The notes below the pieces were generated by a model. That model was not told the origin of the DNA. It ran no database searches and saw only the letters and a list, made by a program, of their open reading frames with translations. The position numbers and the translations under genes were made by a program. DNA of 64,000 bases, taken from contig NC_060110.1 in NCBI RefSeq assembly GCF_021155765.1, positions 8,865,501 through 8,929,500 on the forward strand. Direction: 5' to 3'. This stretch comes from Diprion similis (taxonomy: Eukaryota > Arthropoda > Insecta > Hymenoptera > Diprionidae). Positions 10,901 to 25,900 of the stretch are shown here, piece by piece. Within the stretch, counting starts at the first letter, position 1. Each line of letters opens with the position of its first letter.

Positions 10901-13900
10901 CAGACTGCTTATCCAAGTCAATTCATCGTTATCGATTTTTATAATGGTAGTAAACGGGGACAGTTCCTGTTTTTTACGAAGCAAAAGCATTAATTCTTTG
11001 GATGTAGATTTTTCAAGAACGATATCGAAGTTTTCACCCACATAACTTCGAACACCATCAATATCCGCATTCAGTAGCTCTCTGGCAAGTATGAAACCCG
11101 TGTCTTTCGTGGCTGCTTGGACCTGTTTCAACACACTGGCATTCTTACTGTGCATTAGTTTATGGGTGATAACTAGCAGGGCGTCCGATTCGGTAGACAA
11201 TTTCTTCGGTTCGGATACTGTAATACCTGCGGGTATTTCATCAACTGCAATTTTGTCGAGTGGGGCAATGATATTTATGTTCGCTTGCAATAATGGTAAG
11301 TCATTCAAAACCTTTTGTATCAGAGGTGATATCAAATCTCCAGATGAAAAATTGTCTGCATTATGGAGTAATTCTATGGTTTTTATTTTGAAATTGGAGT
11401 GATTCTCAATTGCTATCTGTGTAGCAATGCTTGTAACTACTTGCAGTTCCGTGTCAGCTTTATCGTAATGCGCTACAAATTCGTAAGTCTCAAGAACGGG
11501 CTCTCCATGCGTTTTTTTTCGGGAAATGGCATTAGCCTTCAGTCCACGTATTTCTATTCCTCCGGCGACAATAACATCCATGTCTTTGTAAACCTCCACT
11601 GAGAATACTGCAACATGACAATAAATAACAATTATAAGAATTTTTGTAGCCGCTCAACTAAATCGATTACGTCAGCAATATGTGAGACGATAAACACGGG
11701 CTCCTGCTCAAGCCGATCACCCTTCGATGCTCATTGATTTCGATTTTTGTTTTTTGATGTGTAATTTGTGATATTAAGCTTAAGTACCGTCGCCGATCTC
11801 TTCCGTAATATGTGCTTTTTGTGTTTCGGAGTTCTCAAGTACAATAATCTGGCTATTGCTAAAAACCGATATTTTCCATTCAGTGGTATTTCAGAATTTG
11901 CAAGGTATATCAACGAAAACAATGCAATCATTGAAATTCCGCTGCACCGGTCCGCTTGCCATCAGTTGATGTAAAGAAGAAAAATTAATTTCACGATAAT
12001 TTTATGTTTTTGATTTTTTTTTATAATTTTTTTGGCCATAGAAAATGTCATGACGTTACTGAGGTATATTTACGAAATGAAAGTTTGTTGCATATACCTC
12101 AATTCTTCGGCACATGTCCCTTGCTTATGGGCTTTTTAAATGTATCCTATAAACTGTAGAATATGCAGAAGCGATAAAGCACCCATTCTCTTGGAACCAG
12201 AAGTGATTTTATTACGTTTCCACCTACTCCACAAACGATAATCACCACACCATTTCACAGATCTATAATTTCTAGTGAGTCCGTAAGAGTTATAGCTTCG
12301 CTTCAAATAATTTTGTAGAAAAAAACGAACGAAGCTGAAAATCTCCGAACTGGCAACATTTAGAGATCCACTTTTGTTTTAAATCGATTTGCTGATAACC
12401 GAAATGTTCTTTTGAATATTTACTCGATCATTTCACAATATTTGTATGTACATACCAAGACGATTCTAGTAAAAGATCATCAGTATGAATTTTTGAACAT
12501 TAAACAATCACCAAAATTTGACTGCTAAAGCTACAGAACGGGAGCCTGGAAATCTAAAACAAATCGGGCAAGATGCTTATATATAGTACAAAAAAACAAA
12601 CAAAATAAATATAGTCGTTGAGGTCTAGAGATTTTTTGTGTCGAGTTGAATACCCCGTTCATAGAGACATTTCACGTAAAGGCAGACATATTTCTGATAG
12701 CATGTTCTGGAAAATGGTCTTTATTTTCTTATATGTAGTACTACCTCATTGTAGGCGAGTATAAGGGCGGTTAGGAAAGTAAGATTCCAAGGAATTCGTC
12801 ACCGGGAGCGTTCCTCCACTACTGTCTGGAGAGCTTGGGAATCGCACCTTGGTGAGTGTGTCAATGATTATCACCAAATCCCGTTACAAGAGAATCACAG
12901 TTATGTATACGAATTCGGTGTCTAAACACACACGATTCAACGCAATCGTTGATTTATAACGATGAGTCTGCGTTGAAGTTACGGATACCTCAGGTACAAA
13001 GGTAGAGTGGGCGAGGCTATAAGACTCTCCCAAGCGGAACGAGGGGGGGGAAATTCTCTTATAACGAAGACTCCTAAAACGATATAGTACTATATTTTAT
13101 GCAATAAGGAAATTTATCGAACAAAGTTTTAATTACGAAATTACGACAGAAATTCAATTATTCCACGTTTGAAAATAATTCTGGAAAAATTGGAAACACC
13201 GAGTTTAAATTCTGATTCATTTTCTGCCGCTTGCCTTGAAGGAGTGCAATATTCTTAATAATGAGTATTTGCCATTCCCACCTTTTTCGTTATCGGGCAT
13301 CAATCTTAGCTGATCGGCATGCACCTTTGGGTCAATAACCAGCTTCCGAATACCCGTGGGAACCAATAGGCCTCGAGTGTCAACTCCAAGGATTTGTATT
13401 TGCAGCATGTTATCCATGAACGCCATCCAACTCCTCTCCCATGCTATAAGACCTTTGGTTTCGTTAACCGATGCCTTTTTCAAGCCACGAAACAATCCAG
13501 TATACTGATATCCTCTAAGCCGCAACTCTTTGTAGATATCTTTACTTGTCAGGACAAGTTTTTCATTTTTTTCGGGTAACAACTCGGACCTGATGCGTTC
13601 CCGAGCGGCGTTTAAAACAGTACGTACGAGCCCCGTGACGACAGAAGTACCACCTTCGATGATTTCAAATCTACCTGAGCCTAAGAAGAAGGTTGATTTT
13701 GGTTATTACATGCATTCATCCAAACGTTCCAAAAGATCCGTGATATCAAACTAGCATGGAATATTCATAAGGAGCATCAGTCATTCTCACCCTTGTGAAT
13801 CGTAAATTCGAGGTCAACGCTACCCTTTTTCGGAATTGTCGTAGCTCGGTGAAATTGCACATCTTCAAATATCACCGGAGTTCCGGTAATTCGTTGTGCT

Positions 13901-16900
13901 TGCATCATTGCCAATTTTTCCCAAATAATTGTCAGGTAACCAGTTGCAGGTACCAAGGTTCTCCCATCAATTACATGCCCTGACATCGATTCAAAGTCCT
14001 CATCACTGAGGTCTACACGAACGACTCTCGCTTCAGTGGCGAGTTTCTCTAGCTCTCGTTTCATAAAGTAATAATTTGCGACGTACCAGTCTTCGGAATG
14101 GTCCCAACGTACCAAAGGAGAAATCATGGGAGTCCCACGGCTGACCGGATATTGAACGTCGGGGTACAATTCACTCAACTGTGCATTTAAACCGACTTCA
14201 AACATTTTTCCAACGGCGACAAGTAACGATTCCAGGTAGTTGTCAGTTCCACCTTTAGTCAAAGTAATGTTGATTTCGCTCATCGGTAACCAATTATGCG
14301 CTGCCATCCCAATAGTTATTGCATTTTTCGGTATCAGACATGATGCATTTTCGAATGTGATTGGGTTCAATAAGTTTTCTATGCAGTATTCAGCGGAAAA
14401 AAGGCGATCCAAACTGTTATCGCACTCACTCCTTTGTATCCATTTGTGGCTACGCGGTTTTGGATCCGGAATGACTTTTCGCAAGTAAGTCAGTAATTTC
14501 TGACCTACTGCTGCGATATTTTGACGACGAACATTGGTGGAGCTGGTGTAGGACTTATCTTCAACAATTTCATCACACGCCTGTAATAAATTATTTTTGA
14601 TTATTGTTCACGTCTAGACCATGATATCTTCGATGAGAATGTGACGTTCAAATTTCGGTTCAGGATATCTTCGAATTGGTTGTTTTTTATGGTTTACCTG
14701 CAGCTTCGTCGAATCATTTTTCTTAGACTTCTCTTGCTCGTTAGTTGTGGAATTCTGAATATTGTTGTTGTAAAAGACATCAGAATTTGGCATAGACAGA
14801 TGCATCCAACGTTCATGATTACACCCAACCTCTGCCAAAGATTCGGAACTTTCTCCACTATTTTCCAATACAACTCCTTTGAAGTATGCCACGAGAACTG
14901 CCTGTTCCGCAGTCAAACAGCCATCGGCGTATGCACAACCTAACATTCCAACTGAAGACCCAATAATATAATCCGGCGCAATTCCTAAGGCTGACAATAC
15001 ATCAACTAAACCAATCTGGAAATTATCAAATATGCGTATTCAGTACCAAGGTTCCTTTTCTCTAAATTACTATATCAACTCTGGTAAAACACTATCATTT
15101 AACTAGAAATATCGATGTCTTCGCTAATCTTATATATTTAAAGCAACTGTGAAACATTCTACCTGTATTGCAGCGTTACCAACAAGCGAGATTGTGATAT
15201 CGTCCACAGTCTTCGGATCTTGGCTGTTAAAAATATCATAAATATCCACACCATGAGATTTGAGAATAGCGTCGCACTTTCGTAGAGTCTTGGCAAATAC
15301 CGGGATTTGCAACAGACTTCGACCTAATCAACGTGCAAATTTGAATCAGTTTGCATCTCATTGTGCGTTGCGATAACAAAAACTAACATTCATACGAGTA
15401 TTCGTACTGAGGTAATCGATTCCGTGAATGCAACTGGCCAATTTTACTGAAGTTTACATTCAGATAGCAGATACAGAAATTCATGGTCGTACGTATCCAA
15501 GGATAATATAATGAATTTTAATGTCATTTTTCTCGATTCTGTAATGATTTTATATTATTTTTTGTATTTTCTTCGAGACTTACCAATTCCAACCCACAGA
15601 GATCCGAATCCAGAGCAAATCAGCGTTGTCGACAGTTTTTTACCCGAGTAATATTGCACATCTCGCACGTTCTTCCGCAATACACCCCGGGGAGGAAGTA
15701 TCGTGTATCCACGGTATGGATGGCCAGGAATTTCTTCAGCGTGTATATTGTGTAAAAGACCAATGTATTCCACATCTGCTGGTCTGCTCTCGAGCTGTTA
15801 TCGTTGGATTTTCATACATTTAATGGCGTGATGAAACTCATTGTTGCGAAAAAATCAACGATTCCTAACTGCACGAAGCTAAGCATTGCAGAGTGTTTTC
15901 CATCGTTGAGAGATAGAGATATAGGAAACAGAGACAATCTACGTAATTTTCACAATCGATGTGGTTTGTTATATACATGTCCATGTTTTTTGCAATATGT
16001 TGAAGATCACTTATATGCATTACGAGGTTGAGCGTGTGTAAGTGTTATGTATAGCGTGCTTGTTAATCCGCACAAGTTGCGGATGACCGAGCGATACAGG
16101 TGAGGATTAAGCAGAGTGTGAAGAAAACAAGAGCGAAGCGAAAGCAGTACGTATAGAAGCGCAGAAAGAGTGAGACGTCCGAGATTTTTCAGAAAACGAG
16201 TATTCGTTAGTGAGCGCGATTAATGTTGTGATTTGTGAGTCGTAAATGGTGAGTGCGTATCCCTTGTTTATTTTGATTAACGCTTCTTACTGTTATTATT
16301 CAAACATTAATGTTCCCGTAATATACCTATAATTGATCTTGCCGGCACCCCAGCATTAATTCTGTCTTAATTGCTCTAAACACTTCCTCTTCATCCCACC
16401 GAACTCTTATGGGTTCAAATTCTTTTTTTCGTTTTTAACAGATAACTGGATCATTGATCTTCGATTAGAACTAAGTGTCCACTTTTCCATGAAGTCCCTC
16501 CTATCCTTCGCTATTTCAGATTTTCGTCAGAGGAGTTTTTGAGTTTTTCACAAAAATGAAAGTTTTACAAGTGAAATTGAACTGTATTGATCGGGTTCAT
16601 TGAGCATGCTGCATGCGTCTATGCGTTTGTATGAGCTAATAAGGTAATATCGGTGCAATAGTAAATTGTGCACCAAAGAGACAAAGAAGGTCTTCCTGTG
16701 CCGAGCGTAAGTTTGTGTATGATGCAATATGAGCCGTAGGCGGGCACCTACGCCAGGCGAAGACGAATATCGCAAATAAGCTAAGTGAAAAAGAGCAGTT
16801 TGACTGTAGTTTCTCCGTTATAATTATAACGACTAGGCTTGTGGCGTGGCGCACAGTGGTCCCAAATTTCGAGAAGCTGGCCAAAAGTCGAAAAAAAGTT

Positions 16901-19900
16901 GACCGATTTTGATTCTGTGAAATGGATTCTTCTACTGAAAGTAAGTACAATTAATATATGTCACTCTGAATCAATGTTAACAATACGTCGGACAGTAAAT
17001 TGTTAATAAAAGTAGTCTTTTTTTCTTACTCCCGTTCTAAAAAGTCATCATAAAAAAGCAATAAGTCACTTCAATCAGATGCCGCTTGATAATCAAATGG
17101 AAGTGGTCAATTAGACATTCCTTTGGAATGAATTGAAAAATTAGCTGCAGATAGCTGCGGATTCGGCTTTTGTCATAATTTTTATGCTGTGATGTGTGAA
17201 CGCGGTTCAATCGCGTATTTCACTTTCCGTTTTGCATAGTTTCTGCTTCAATAAGGCAAGTTGATGGAGAATTGATAAAACGATTCCATATTATATTACT
17301 GGTAATTTCTTGTGGTTTTGAAATAAATTTACGCACATTTCAAAACTACTATTATTTTCTACTATTTATTTTACACTATTCATTTCAATGAAAAAATTCT
17401 AAAATATTCTTGACACGATGAATAATAAAGCCTTCAAACTCTAACTGCTCTGAGTGTTTCCATTAGAAAAAAAAACATATTGTTTGTAACGCATGTATAA
17501 GTACGTAAGCATATTTTATCTCGATTATTGATAATTTTCTCGAATATGTTGAAAAATATTTTGGTGGGAAAAAAGAAATTAAAATACGCCCGTTGCTCGG
17601 CGTAGCAGGCGTTAAACTCTAAAAACTGTCACTTTAGTGCCGTTTGATGCGTGAAAAAACGCAAAAATCGTACATGCGTTACAAAAAGAATATTATACGT
17701 ACGTCGTCTAGCAAAGTGTTGACAGCTTCCATTGTTCGTCCAGATATGACCACAAGTCTGGGCATATCGTCATCAGGTGAGCCATTCCTGATCTTCTCTT
17801 TTGTATTCGACTTCAGAAGTATGTGTGCGTTACCACCTCCAAAGCCAAAAGAGTTAATACCAACGTAACCACCGTCCCACGGCGTTGGTTCAGTGATAAC
17901 TTGGATGCGACCAGTTTCCAAAGCTTCGATTCCTTCACGTGGATGATTGTAATTTATGTTCGGTGGAATGTATCCACTCTCCATCGCAATCACAATCTGT
18001 AATTGATGAATTTTCGCGGTTAGTATGCTCAATCATGATGTTGTTTTCTTGTTTAAGGATTTAAAATTATATGAAGAAGACAAATGGTAAGGGAAAGCTC
18101 TTCAGCATCTATAGAGAAACTAAAAGATTGCTGGCCATTCGGTCATTGGAAATTTCATTGTACGCTGCCTATTCATGCCCAAATTTTTCATCTTCCGTTC
18201 CTTCGTAAGTATCCTTCCTGGTCTCAGACATTTTTTTGTCTGAAACATTTTATTGCATGGATATTTTTTCATCTGGCACGCTACTTCCATCTGACCACTT
18301 TTGCGTCTCAAGCTGTTTTTTTAAAACATACGACACCGTTATGGTTCAGCTTGTTCAGCTTGGTTCAGCCTTTCGACTACTACAGATCACTTGATCCCTA
18401 ATTTATTCTGGCCGTTGGGGTGAAACAATAATCTTTTACATTCGGACTAGTTGGGGTTGAACGAACAAATACCCAGACGAAAGGGTGGTCTCGACGAAGA
18501 GAGCTCAAGTACAAAAGTTTCCGGACGAAGAAGTGTCTTGGAAAGAGAAACGTAGGTATTAGATTTTTCTTGTAATGAGCATGACATTTAGGCGATTTAA
18601 TTAATACGTTTAAGATTCATTCCCTGCAACGTAACAAGTGTGACGTGCTCAACAATTTTTTGATTACGGGCGAAAATAGGGTACTCTGACCAAATGAGGC
18701 AGGTTCATAATTGGATGAAAAAGAAAAATTTGTACGGCAGTTTTGACAGCGGAATGTTTTCATTTTACTATTTTAATAGAACAGGAATAGACGAATATCA
18801 TTTGAATATCCATAATCATACATTTTTATCTCAATTGCTCCACTTTGGGCCAATTTTCGTTACCCATTTATATGGATGGATATAAGATTGAATAACGATT
18901 GAAACGGAAAGGGGATGAAAAAAATGTCATTCAATGTGTGTCCTTTAAATTCTCAGAGATGCCCTTTTTTTGCCTCAGCCTACGTTTTCTGGATGGATTT
19001 CATCCGAAGAGAAAAATACCTCGCGAATAAAGATCATAAATTATTAAATGATAATTATCAAGTTTGCAGTTCTTTTTAGTAGACACTACGAATGATTTTA
19101 TAAACAGAGACACGACTCTGAACTAGAAATTCTTTCCAAACCTCAGTCTACAAATTCAGTTTCACCAAAAAGGAGCCACTAATTTTTAGGGAAAAAACAA
19201 GAATAAATTTTGTTTTGTGGAACCGGAAAACACACGAATTTTTCGTTAAACATTGAATTTCAAACGGTATATGCTTTTTTTGTGGTAAAACCAATATTTT
19301 CCGGAAAATTTCATCTCTTTTCAAAAAGAGAACCCTTCACTTTCATTTTTTTCACAATTCACCTGATGGTGAAATTTACAAAATCATTGTACGAAGTACA
19401 AACTCATGTGCATAGAAATGGAGAGTAACTGATTTTTTTCGAAGATCAATAGATTCGAAGGGCTATTATTCAACAGATTGTCATGACTCAACACATCCAA
19501 TATGATATGAGTTCAGCATATCAATCAATGGTTCGAAATATTTTCATTGAATTGAAAACCGATGTATATAGGTTACAGTAATTTGAAGTTGCATTGTAAG
19601 AATTTCGTTACAGGAATCGATAATCGACACGACACCACCCCAGACCATACCTTGGCTACAGAGCAGAGGCCACTTGCTGGTTCGCAATGACCCATATTCG
19701 ACTTGACTGAACCAATTCGTAGCGGAGTAGTTCGATCGGTGCAGAATACTTTGTCGATAGCCGCGATTTCCGCAGGGTCACCCACTACGGTTCCGGTGCC
19801 GTGTGCTTCTAAGAAAGCCAAGCTCGGCCGTGGGACTTCGCACTCCGCGTAAATTTCTTCAAGTAATCTTTGTTGAATTGCACTCGATGGAAAGGTGATG

Positions 19901-22900
19901 CCCTCTTCTTTGAAACCATCGCAATTAGTTTTGGTGTGCACGACTTGTGCGTAAATACGCTTTGCATCCTTCGATTTCTGAAGGTAGACAGCACATATGG
20001 CTTCACTGCGGCAGTAACCAGACGCAGCATTGTCAAACGACTTGCAGCATCCGTCAGCAGAAAGTGTACCTGATAAAATGAAATTCTCACTGAACAAATT
20101 GATGTATTATCACTTGGGATATACGAGTATTGGATACTTGCAATAGAACGTCAATTTTTACTCGGGTATACTCGGACAATGATGATTCAGTTTTGAAGTT
20201 ATTGAACGTTCTCACCTGAACACAGTTATCAAAAGTACATCTTATTCTAGCTGTGTATTTCGAATTCCAGTCGTATTGCCGGTTTTTCACTATTCTTTCG
20301 AAATTTTCTTTTCAGAGTTGCAGTCATCCAAATGCTAAGCTTTCTTATTCTGTGCGAAACATATTTATGGGTAATTATAGGCAGGCCTGCATAATTATGC
20401 GGACTGATAAACAACCTCACTGCTGCTTCTGAAAAATATATTTCGCACCCATTCCATACAAAAAGTGAAAACCTTTTCAAAACAGCAATTGCAATTTCTT
20501 ACAGGAATTGTTGATTCTTTGTTGTTATAGTTTATGGGTCTTTGACGACTGATCTCGATGACTCATGTCTGAATGCTCCTTGAGAGGACCTGAGACTGTG
20601 ATATGTTGCAAGTGAAAGCTGGGCTGGCAAAAAATTAGTCCTATTTGATATTCTGATGACTCACTTATAGATTAGGTGATAAACGACGGCAGGACCTCAA
20701 GATTACACGCGATTCCCAGTGGTTTCACGCGATTTCATGAGATTTTGAATGATTTCAATGATAAACGATTTGAAGCGATTGCAAGCGATTTCGAATTTAA
20801 TTCTAAGTGATTTGTGTTTGGGTTTTGAATGATTTCAAGCAGTTCACAGGGATTTCATCGGAAGTTTGACCGGTTTCTAAGGATTCGCTTGATATAATTT
20901 CGTTTACGATTTCAAGAAGTGAACAGTTTCTCGTTCTGAACTGAAATTGAATAAAATTGGTAAAAGCAATATATTGTACGATTAATAATCACCAAAGAAG
21001 TTTTGCGAATAAAATGCAGTACCTCATGAAAGCAGCGCGACGGAGTTCTCGCTTCATATAGTTTTTTCAAGATTGTTACGTAATGTATGATGATTAGGGC
21101 AACTTTCAGAAGTGAATTTTGGAAGAATAGTAAAACACCGATATATTGTTGAATACAGCTACAAATTAAAATGCATCATGCACAGATAGAATAACCGCCC
21201 TAAAATTCATTTAGGCATCACGAGCTGCAAGTTTCAGCTCAAGAAAACACCTCCAAAAAGTTAAACTTTATCCGTGCTCCGTATACCTGATTCTCTGGTA
21301 ACATTACTGTCGATATATGACAGAACAAATATTCATTCGCGGAAATTGACATCAAATTGTTTAATCAAACATTCGGTGTGCCTCTCATATAAATTATCTC
21401 GAATTATGAGCAGCGTTTTTTGGATTGAGATGTTTTGCCGAGCGATGCAATCACTGTCAAATACTCTTAAGAATCGATAACACCGCAGCTATTTCTTATG
21501 TGAATCGAGAACGCGGCATCCGGTGTAAGCGTCTGAACAGTTAAGCGAGAGAAATTTGAATATGGCACGAGACCAGACATACCTGTACGGCTAGTTGCAT
21601 TGTACGTAAGCTCAAAAATGAATTTTGAAGGCGATAGAGAGGCGCGATTAGTTGAATCATAAACTGACTTTGCGTTAGCGGACCTTGCCCTTGACGAGAT
21701 TGTACGAGTAGATAGAGTTTTTGAGAGCCCGACATCGACCTGTTTGTCAATAGGGAAACGTGGAGCGTTCGATCCGCATTCCTTTACCATCGACGCGATT
21801 TACAGTATCACGGAAGCCTTATCTCGTCTACGTCTATCCACCGTCCTGACTAATTCCGTAAACCTCGCAAAGAATTAAGGAAAAAATAGCATACGGAATA
21901 GTAGTGAATCCGGAGTGGGCGGTACAGCCTTGGTACGAAGTTTTTCAATGGATGCTCGTTTTACAGTCAATTATGTTCAGGCCTTACATTGCTTTGTTAA
22001 TTTCTCATAACACGAAAACTCATTCGATTTGGCAGAAAATTTCCGTGGTAGCAGGGAGATTATCAGGCGAGCATTCGACGTGAAAGATACTCCAGAAAGC
22101 TTGACGGAAATTATGAGTTTATCGCTTCGGGAGTTCTCACTGAAACAATATAACGGATTGCTACAACGCTGGTGGACATTTTGCCAAAGAAATTCGATTC
22201 ACCATACCACTGATCGATCTAAAATATTCTCGAATGCCTGAGTGAAGATAGGCGACCGGTGCGTGTTATGGTTGTGTAAACACTCTTGGGTCTGTAATAT
22301 CTCGTATTGTCAGGCCGGAAGTTGGACCAGACTTCACCCTGAGAGCGTCGAGTCCGAAGCATGATCATACTTGGGACCCAAGAATCGTTTTGGATTACAT
22401 TGAAACCTTTTTTAATTATTCCGTTTTATAACGAATGTTCGGTTACATGCAAAGCAGCAGCTCTGCAGTGATATCTCAAAAGAACCGAGAAAATACGTTC
22501 GCGCGATTCACCTCTAGTGTCGTCGAGAACACCTTGTCGCGCGGTTTCGTCTCAGACGCTAATCAGATGTGTCCAAAACTATGCTCGGCCGTAGCGACTT
22601 GTCAGAAAACTGCATATTTATCTCAAAATTTACGCGCAGAAATTGTTAGACATAACTTTCCATACCAAGAAGGAAGAATTGCTGAGATATTTCTGGGCGG
22701 AGGCAGAGGTTACACCCTGCAACAATGGCTGCTTCACATTCACCAGTTCTGATTGCTCTAAACGCGTGATCTAGAGCAAACAAGCTGGAACTGCACGCGG
22801 TGTCCACAGCGTAGCTTGGTCCTGTACATCCCAACCATTGAGAGAGTCGATTAGCCATTATGGACTTGCAGTTGCCCAATAAACCCAGTCCGTTCACCTA

Positions 22901-25900
22901 AGAGATATTCACATAATAGATTTTGTTGCGGCGCACAATAAATGTATTATTATTTCATCGCTTCATTAAGTTATTGTCTTTACACTCTATTGATGTATTT
23001 TCAGACAATATTTATCAAGATCAGCGGTCGCCGATCGCGCTAAGTTTGATGTCGTCGCACTTTTTTATACCGTGAACAGAAGCCGCTTTTATACAGTCTA
23101 AGCGTACGTCATATATTGAGTCTTGAAAATTGAAGATGTACGAAAATTCTTGATCGAATTGACGATTTCCACGATGTTGGAGATCTTACAATTGGTATAT
23201 TTCGGCTTTTCGTGCACCGATCGTGTTGATATGGGGCTCGATTGAAAGCTCTACAAATCAATAAACCTATGAAACTTGTCAACCGTCGAATTTTATCGTT
23301 AGAGGAGACATGTATGTTCCAATATCTTTGCTGGTGTACGAATATGGACATCATACACAGGTGTTTACACGTATATATCCATATGCGTGAGACGTTGGTA
23401 GCAGTTGAGGCTGTGCTGCCACGGCAAACAGTCAGTCGTTCAATATCCGTCGTAGAAACTCACAATAAATTGCAGCGAGTGACGACTCAAACTTAGGAAG
23501 TATTAATAGATAGATCATTATCATTTCATTACAACTTGGTTTTCTTGCTCTTCGAACCATGTTGGGAAATTTTCTTGCGTGTACAAATTTTGACGACGTA
23601 TAAGAAACGCTGACGGCTCACTTGAACAGATTTAAGGCATAGCATTGACATACAGCGCTCTTCACAAATAAGATAAGCATTACATTTACTCCTTATTTAG
23701 TCAAACGCCTAGTTATTTTGTTTCCGGGCGTTTAGAATATTACTGTGTTTCCGACTAGTTATGTAATACAATGAGAGCATGAATTCCGGTTACTTAGCCA
23801 ATTCTTCAGCCCATTTTCACCCAATAATACCAATATAGCCGACCAATTATACAATGCCAATATCAGTGTTATCACTTTCCTTTTTGCTAAAATACACATA
23901 GCCTAGGAAATTCGTCACACCGGGGAGGTTCTTAGAATGCTTTTCATCGCAGTAAAAGATGGTGCGATCGCCCGGTCGGGACGCGCGTTGATGTTTCAAA
24001 TGAAATTGGCGCGATCGGCGACCCGTGATATTGATTTTGTTCCGAAAGCGTTTAATTTAACCAGGATATTAACGCATGTGAAGGCTTTTACAGGTCAAGA
24101 CATGTAAATTTGCATTCACCAATTATCTATGCACATTTATGGCATTTGAATAGTGATGGTAGCTATGAAAATCAAATGTTTGAACTCTGAGTTCCCACAC
24201 ATGCCCATATATGTAGTCCAAGCGTATGTCATGTATCTAGTCTTGAGAATTGAAGAAGACCGATAATTCCCGATCGCACCGACGATTTCGGCAACGTTGG
24301 AAATCTTGCAACTGGTGTATTTCGGCTCTCCATGCATTGATCGTATCGATGTGGGGCTTTATTGAAAGCTCTAAAAATCTATAAGCATGTGAAACTTGTC
24401 AAATGTCGTCGAATTTCATCGTAACAGGAGACAAATATGTGATAATATGCTCACCGGGTAGACTAGAACGCTTCTATCGTAGTAGAAATTAGTGCTTCCG
24501 GTTCGAGATTTTGCTAAATATGGTTCCGCCGAGAAATTTCGAGAGAACGGGAGATTTCGTCGCTTGGATATTGGACGGTAAGCACTCCTGATATTCTTGC
24601 GATCACATTTCGAGATTAGCGAAATAAAAGCTTGCCGAATAACGGATAGCTAGTTTGGATTCGCGTTGACGACATGTGCTTGAAATTCGTTTTTACCGAT
24701 TCTCTGCTTGATGACCGAAGCCTAATTTTCGGGTATTTGAGTTAAGAGGAATTTCGTTTGCTGAGAATGTTGAGTGGAGTCACGGTTCCCAATTGCGTCT
24801 GTTTCGTGTGTAATTTTCGTACAGCCCAAATTCAGCTGTACCGGGTCGAGTCGCGTTATCGTAGTTTGCAGTGTCGCCTCTTGTATAGATCGCGAATGGT
24901 CAAAATGAAGTGTTCGAATCGGCTGACAGATTGTTTTAGAATTCAGAAAAAGTCTTGAAATCTGGATGCATTACGATTGCGTTTGATTGAGTTTGCGTTT
25001 TGTAATTCACGACAGAATTCCGATCAAGATTTGCGTTATAGTGCGCCGATTTAGTTGGCACTTGCGATATGCATTTTGTTCGCGGTTGTACCGAAGCTCC
25101 GAGTCGAATCGGCACGCCGCGCGTCGAGAAACTAGAGTAGTTCCAGTTTTGTAGCGATTATCGTTTTGTTTGAATACGATCAGATTTGCATTTGAGATTT
25201 GAGATTTTTATGAGGCGTCAAGTTGAATCCAGTCTAGGTGGCGAGCTAAATGCTTGATGGGTTAGAAGTTGCGTAGGTTACGAAAATTAGTCTGTTATTT
25301 GATTTTGGATCGCGCGGATCGAATTTTAAACGATTTCGTTTCTTTTTTTTTTGTTTCACCGCTTTTACAGAATATGTTATTTTACTTAATCTTATTCTTT
25401 TCAAATAGCGTGTCGTTGTCTCCAAAATAACTCTTCCCCTCTCCGCGGTACTGAGCTACCGAGGATATTAGCCGAGGTTTAGCAAAGGTAAAGATTTGGA
25501 AGCATGTTGACCGTGCCAGGCACCCAAAAAAATTAGGTACTCGACCGTTCTCAATCTTGCCAATTGTATAATTAGGATGTTCACCAAAGATATCTCATGT
25601 AATTTTCAGACATGCATTCATACTTCAATCAGTACTCTATTTGAATTTGGTGCTTCAGGCATGAGTGGCCTGTCCTGGTCATTGATGAAAAATTCATTTT
25701 TACAGAAAGAGAGACTTCGTGGTTGAGCTAAAGGTAGCTACAGCTACCTCAGCGTTTCTTAGTTTAGTTTTTGGTACTGGCTAACTAGTCTATTCATGAC
25801 ATATAATATTGGGGACTGCTATCTGTGGCTACGTGACTTTCACTAAGAGGGGTGGAAATGGTTGTTACAAGAATGAGGATAAAAGTATTCACTTAAGAAC

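Noticed and set aside
14614..14700. Continuation of the MAT reading frame past residue 690 to a stop at 14614
   Set aside because: This is intron read-through. A CAG|GTAAAC donor at 14697 and a TTACAG acceptor at 14581 join in phase to the conserved continuation.
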